From contig JALVUT010000254.1 in the NCBI GenBank assembly GCA_027035445.1, forward strand, positions 1 to 8,608: a DNA stretch of 8,608 nucleotides, in the 5' to 3' direction. Below, piece after piece: positions 5,684-8,608 of this stretch (position 1 is its first letter; each line of letters opens with the position of its first letter). A program made the position numbers and the translations under genes. Origin of the DNA: Thermococcus sp. GTDB taxonomy: Archaea; Methanobacteriota_B; Thermococci; Thermococcales; Thermococcaceae. Under the pieces are notes generated by a model. The model was not told the origin of the DNA. It did no database searches and saw only the letters and a list, made by a program, of their open reading frames with translations.

Positions 5684-6318
5684 TGAAGAAGCTCAACCTG
5701 TTGCTCATCCTCGTGGAGAGGGGAGCGGTCGGAGAAGAGGTCAGGATCACCATCAGGGAACTTGCCGATGACCTTCAAATATCCCCCCAGTCGGTTCTCA
5801 GGCTTCTGGAAGATGCTGAAAGTGAAGGACTCCTTAAGCGGGAGATAAGGGGTAAAAAGACGTATATGGAACTCAGCCCAAAGGGTCTCCGGTTTCTGGA
5901 GGAGGTCTGCGATAAAATCTCCAGTGTCCTGTACAACGGTGTTATCCTGGGGGAGGTGGTATCGGGGATCGGTGAGGGTGCCTATTACGTGAGGCAGTAT
6001 GCCGCCCTTATACGGGAGTACCTGGGGTTCGATCCCTATCCCGGGACCCTCAATCTTCGGGTTCTCTTCCCCAAAACTATATTCGATGCCCTCTGCAACG
6101 TGAGACCGGTAGTACTGCCCGGGTTCACCAGGGAAGGACGAACCTTCGGTGACGTGAGGGCGTATCCCATCAAGATCCGTGGGCTGAACGGGGCTATCGT
6201 TGTCCCCTCAAGGACGATTCACCCTCCAAGGATCGCGGAGATAATATCGCCGGCCTATCTGCGGAGGGAGTTGAATCTCAGGGACGGTGACCTGGTAAAG
6301 GTGGTCGTGAGGGAGTGA
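5683..6318 (+). CDS. ribK: CTP-dependent riboflavin kinase with N-terminal winged-helix domain (RbkR type)
   Basis: Phosphorylates riboflavin to FMN using CTP, the archaeal route. Of 211 residues, about 1-75 form a winged helix-turn-helix (recognition region ISPQSVLRLLEDAESEGLLK, 33-52, and wing RGKKTYMELSPKG). About 87-210 form the kinase: GEVVSGIGEG (90-99), GFDPYPGTLN (115-124), RTFGDVRAYP (153-162), RTIHPPRIAEIISP (177-190). The minimal methanogen enzyme (about 136 residues) lacks the DNA-binding part. The fused form is known as RbkR, a bifunctional kinase and riboflavin-dependent regulator of vitamin B2 genes, so regulatory activity is likely here but not shown by the sequence. The ATG at 5683 overlaps the endonuclease V stop (TGATG). 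GTG 5680 would add one residue. There is no strong ribosome binding site, which suggests translational coupling. Confidence 0.93.
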   Translation: MKKLNLLLILVERGAVGEEVRITIRELADDLQISPQSVLRLLEDAESEGLLKREIRGKKTYMELSPKGLRFLEEVCDKISSVLYNGVILGEVVSGIGEGAYYVRQYAALIREYLGFDPYPGTLNLRVLFPKTIFDALCNVRPVVLPGFTREGRTFGDVRAYPIKIRGLNGAIVVPSRTIHPPRIAEIISPAYLRRELNLRDGDLVKVVVRE

Positions 6319-6323
6319 AGAGA

Positions 6324-6854
6324 ATGGATCCTCGGTTGAAACAGAGCCTGAGCGGTGCTGGCGCTGGGATGACCCTTGCGTTTCTGGTTGTTCTAAAGTT
6401 AGTCAGTGAGAGTTCCGGGATAAGGGGGAGCCTTCCCGTGTTTCTCGCGGGCATAGCCCTTGGAGCGTTGATGGGCTGGGAATTGCGGCCGGTCACCAAC
6501 ACCTCCGCCTTTGCGTACCCCGTGGGAACCATTGAGGCCTTCCTTCTAGCCGGTCTCTGGCTCACCGGCAACGCCACCTTCATGACCACCATCACGCTCA
6601 CCGCAGCAGCCGTCGGCATCCTTTACTTCATCACCCCTCTGGGCCTTGTGGATGTCCTCTTCACACCTGTGACGTACTTTGGTGGGATGCTGACGGCGTT
6701 AATGGTTCTGGGCAGTGTTGAGTCCCTGTGGAGGACCCAGGGGGCACTTCTTGGCATAACGATGTCAGGAATCCTCGGCGCGGTATTTGCCTTTTTTGTT
6801 GTGATGCTCAGGTTTTTGGTGAATGTCTCCAAGAAGGTGGGGTATGGGAGGTAA
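6324..6854 (+). CDS. Multi-spanning membrane protein, function unknown
   Basis: I do not recognise this family. It is a 176-residue integral membrane protein with five or six hydrophobic segments by eye: about 11-27, 36-52, 67-80, 87-104, 110-130 and 139-165. It ends in a short basic tail (NVSKKVGYGR) that should lie on the cytoplasmic side. No catalytic motif or signal peptidase site is seen. It begins five bases after the riboflavin kinase stop, so it is co-transcribed with it. GTG 6315, which would overlap that stop, is an alternative start adding three residues; GGGAG at 6311-6315 suits ATG 6324 moderately well. Its size and topology are like a small transporter component (for example an ECF-type substrate-binding subunit). 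With ribK next door a link to flavin uptake is conceivable, but no motif supports it. Confidence 0.75.
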   Translation: MDPRLKQSLSGAGAGMTLAFLVVLKLVSESSGIRGSLPVFLAGIALGALMGWELRPVTNTSAFAYPVGTIEAFLLAGLWLTGNATFMTTITLTAAAVGILYFITPLGLVDVLFTPVTYFGGMLTALMVLGSVESLWRTQGALLGITMSGILGAVFAFFVVMLRFLVNVSKKVGYGR

Positions 6855-6857
6855 ACC

Positions 6858-6867
6858 TTAAATATAA
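6858..6867 (+). promoter_or_regulatory. TATA box of the PRC-barrel gene
   Basis: TTAAATATAA begins four bases after the stop of the membrane protein gene and is centred about 33 bases before ATG 6895. It would give the PRC-barrel gene its own short-leader transcript, separate from the upstream operon. Confidence 0.6.
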
Positions 6868-6894
6868 CCTGGATAACTTAGTTCGGTGGTTAAA

Positions 6895-7104
6895 ATGGTG
6901 ATGCGGCTCTCAAGACTTTATGGAAAGCAGATTTACAACACCAAGGGAAACTACGTTGGCTACGTCGACGAGATCCTCATCGAGGTTGATAGGGGGGAAG
7001 GCAGAGTTCTGGCACTTGGGCTCCCCGGTGAAAAAGTTGGAGTTCCCTATGACAGGGTAACCGCTATAGGTGATATAATCCTTGTAGAAGCAAAGGAAGG
7101 GTGA
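6895..7104 (+). CDS. PRC-barrel domain protein
   Basis: A 69-residue protein made of a single PRC-barrel, a small all-beta fold also found in the photosynthetic reaction centre H subunit and the ribosome maturation factor RimM. The family pattern is clear: LYGKQIYNTKGNYVGYVDEI (9-28), then a beta hairpin with RVLALGL (38-44), then VPYDRVTAIGDIILVE (50-65). Stand-alone archaeal PRC-barrels are common and their partners are mostly unknown; an RNA- or protein-binding adaptor role is the usual guess. GGTGG (6885-6889) five bases ahead favours ATG 6895. GTG 6886 (adding three residues) and ATG 6901 (removing two) are alternatives. Its stop is five bases from the stop of the convergent DHH gene, with no room for a separate terminator between them. 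Confidence 0.85.
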   Translation: MVMRLSRLYGKQIYNTKGNYVGYVDEILIEVDRGEGRVLALGLPGEKVGVPYDRVTAIGDIILVEAKEG

Positions 7105-7109
7105 TCGGT

Positions 7110-8570
7110 TTACTCTTTAACTTTTAACGCTTCCAGGAATTTCTCCGTTATCGCCTCCTCTGCCAGTCTGAGGAGGGAGTTCTTGTCCTTGGCAAGCTTG
7201 AATATCCCCAGGGGTATTCTCGCGCCACCTGATTGGCTGTGGCCCCCTCCTGTCCCGATATTGCCGAATGCATCCCTCATGGCCGTGCCTATATTAACGC
7301 GCACATCACGTGTTCTGGCGGATACCTCTATCCTGTCATCAACTATCCCGAACACCAGAACCGTGGTTATTCCCTCAAGGCGCAACAGAAAATCGGCCGA
7401 CTCTGCTATCGCATCTCTGTTGGTTATGAAGCCGACGTTTGAGACGACCACGTTCTTGTATATGCGCCGGTTCATGATGGCCTTTGCGAGTATCTCCGCA
7501 GTCTCCGTGGATATGTCCGGATGCTCTATCTTGTCAAGGAGTTCGTGGTCGACCTTACCCGCCAGGAACTCAACGGCCTTCAGCTCAACATGGCTCAGCT
7601 TCGAGAACTTCTTGGTATCAATGTAGATGCCGTAGAAAAGGGCCGTTGCAAGGTGGGTCTCCATGGGAATCCCCAGGGTGCGTAGGTACTCCACGAGTAT
7701 CGATGCAGCGGCATTGACCTCGGGCCTTATGTCCACGAATGCATCCTTTGGAAGGAGATCCTGGAGGTGCTGGAGCACCTGGTGATGGTCTATGACTATC
7801 TTTATTTTCTCGTAGTCTTCCTGTTCCAAGAGGGTAAGATTGCCGTTGGGCTGGCAGTCAACCACCGCAATGAATGGGTAGCGCTTCAGCTCGTAGCTTC
7901 CCCTGGAGAGTTTTCTGAGCTCGGCCCCTAGGAGGTTCACGAAGGCCCTGTTCTCATGGTGGGTGATGTCCCCTCCGTAGACGATCTGAGTTTTGAAGCC
8001 GAGGGTCTGAGCTATCACACTGAGGGCAGTCGCACTGGATATCGAGTCCGGATCCGGGTTGTCATGTATCACTATCAGGAGGGAATCACCATCCCTCTTC
8101 AGTTCCTTGAGCTTTTTAACCAGGAGGTTCGCGTTTTTCCGCTCACCGATCATCTCTACGGTTTTGATGAGTGCGTCTTTCAGGGCCGTGCGCGGGGAGA
8201 TTGCATACTCGACGGTTATCTCGGCCTCAAACTCATCGTTGGTCTGCTTGATTAATTCTTCCACCCCCAGCTCGTTTGGGAGGACAGTGATTACCGGAAT
8301 ATCCCTGTTGTTGGTTTTAATGACGTACACTGTTCTCTTGATTGTGTCCGAGTTCTGGGTGGTTATTATGGCAAGGTCAGCTTTAGCAACCCCTGCCTTG
8401 AGAAGGGTGGCAGTGTATGAGAAATCACCCCTAACAACACGGAAACCGCTTTCCTCAAGTGCCTTTGCCCGCATTTCATCTTTTTCGATGATGGTTACAT
8501 CAAACTCTCCTTTCAGTGAATCGGCGATCGAGCGACCCAACGCCCCGCCTCCGAGTATCAATACCTTCAT
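7110..8570 (-). CDS. Rossmann (TrkA-N) - DHH - DHHA1 phosphoesterase
   Basis: A 486-residue cytoplasmic protein in three parts. Residues 1-125 are a TrkA-N/RCK-like Rossmann domain with GGGALG (7-12, a GxGxxG nucleotide loop) and an acidic Glu29 after the second strand, as in NAD(H) binders. About 160-320 is the DHH phosphoesterase core: HDNPDPDS (169-176, Asp173 and Asp175), Asp238, DHH (261-263) and Asp318, so all the metal ligands are there. About 370-486 is the DHHA1 domain with GTGGGHSQSGGARIPLG (439-455), the substrate-binding GGGH motif. DHH-DHHA1 enzymes hydrolyse short RNAs, pAp or cyclic dinucleotides such as c-di-AMP. Which applies here cannot be read from the sequence; the missing GGDEF/PAS parts argue against a classic GdpP. 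ATG 8570 has GGTGAG ahead of it and begins the first beta strand; an upstream in-frame start at 8591 would add seven unlikely residues. Confidence 0.9.
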   Translation of the reverse strand: MKVLILGGGALGRSIADSLKGEFDVTIIEKDEMRAKALEESGFRVVRGDFSYTATLLKAGVAKADLAIITTQNSDTIKRTVYVIKTNNRDIPVITVLPNELGVEELIKQTNDEFEAEITVEYAISPRTALKDALIKTVEMIGERKNANLLVKKLKELKRDGDSLLIVIHDNPDPDSISSATALSVIAQTLGFKTQIVYGGDITHHENRAFVNLLGAELRKLSRGSYELKRYPFIAVVDCQPNGNLTLLEQEDYEKIKIVIDHHQVLQHLQDLLPKDAFVDIRPEVNAAASILVEYLRTLGIPMETHLATALFYGIYIDTKKFSKLSHVELKAVEFLAGKVDHELLDKIEHPDISTETAEILAKAIMNRRIYKNVVVSNVGFITNRDAIAESADFLLRLEGITTVLVFGIVDDRIEVSARTRDVRVNIGTAMRDAFGNIGTGGGHSQSGGARIPLGIFKLAKDKNSLLRLAEEAITEKFLEALKVKE

Positions 8571-8596
8571 GACACTCACCCTTGTGCACAATAATG

Positions 8597-8604
8597 TTTA
8601 AATA
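8597..8604 (-). promoter_or_regulatory. TATA box of the Rossmann-DHH phosphoesterase gene
   Basis: The minus strand reads TATTTAAA, centred about 31 bases before ATG 8570. The predicted leader is only a few bases long, with GGTGAG (8575-8580) at or next to its 5' end. Any TFB recognition element lies at the window edge and cannot be fully judged. Confidence 0.5.
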
Positions 8605-8608
8605 CAAG

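Noticed and set aside
8059..8601. A 180-codon plus-strand frame opposite the DHH gene
   Set aside because: It is Ser/Leu/Arg-rich low-quality translation, antisense to the conserved Rossmann and DHH domains, and runs through that gene's promoter.

Overview
The window reads as chromosomal DNA from a hyperthermophilic euryarchaeon of the Thermococcales, most likely Thermococcus. The evidence is an archaeal-type S-adenosylmethionine synthetase, a CTP-dependent riboflavin kinase, a Fap7-type archaeal adenylate kinase, an aromatic aminotransferase very close to the one I recall from Pyrococcus horikoshii, GGTGAT-type ribosome binding sites, and TATA boxes a short, regular distance upstream of starts. 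Genus is inferred from protein resemblance; species cannot be told. I see no mobile element, CRISPR array, tRNA or rRNA. Eleven complete genes fill nearly all of the window.

Left part (1-2958): an AT-rich leader of about 230 bases holds possible remnants of a minus-strand gene. It is followed by a plus-strand aromatic aminotransferase (234-1403). One base after its stop, a convergent minus-strand pair begins: a metallophosphoesterase (1405-2061) and the upstream Fap7-like kinase (2066-2605), four bases apart and probably one transcript. A divergent promoter region (2606-2730) separates this pair from a small, very basic, repeat-containing helical protein (2731-2958).

Middle (2959-4471): a 62-base convergent gap with T-rich termination signals on both strands, then the minus-strand S-adenosylmethionine synthetase (3021-4238). 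The 233-base gap above it carries a strong metK TATA box, an imperfect AT-rich palindrome, and the promoter of the next operon.

Right part (4472-8608): a tightly packed plus-strand cluster of a translin/Trax-like ribonuclease, endonuclease V, a winged-helix riboflavin kinase (RbkR type) and a multi-spanning membrane protein. Gaps are 24, -1 and 5 bases, so it is a likely operon. A PRC-barrel gene with its own promoter follows (6895-7104). A convergent minus-strand gene (7110-8570) encodes a three-part protein: a Rossmann (TrkA-N-like) domain, a DHH phosphoesterase domain and a DHHA1 domain. Its promoter is at the window's right edge.

The genes are mostly housekeeping: amino acid and cofactor metabolism (aminotransferase, SAM, FMN), ribosome maturation (Fap7), nucleic acid processing (Trax-like nuclease, endonuclease V) and probable nucleotide turnover (DHH protein). 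The points most worth a second look are the pairing of the Trax-like nuclease with endonuclease V, the altered endonuclease V active-site motifs, the Rossmann-DHH fusion, the internally duplicated small basic protein, and the metK/translin control region.
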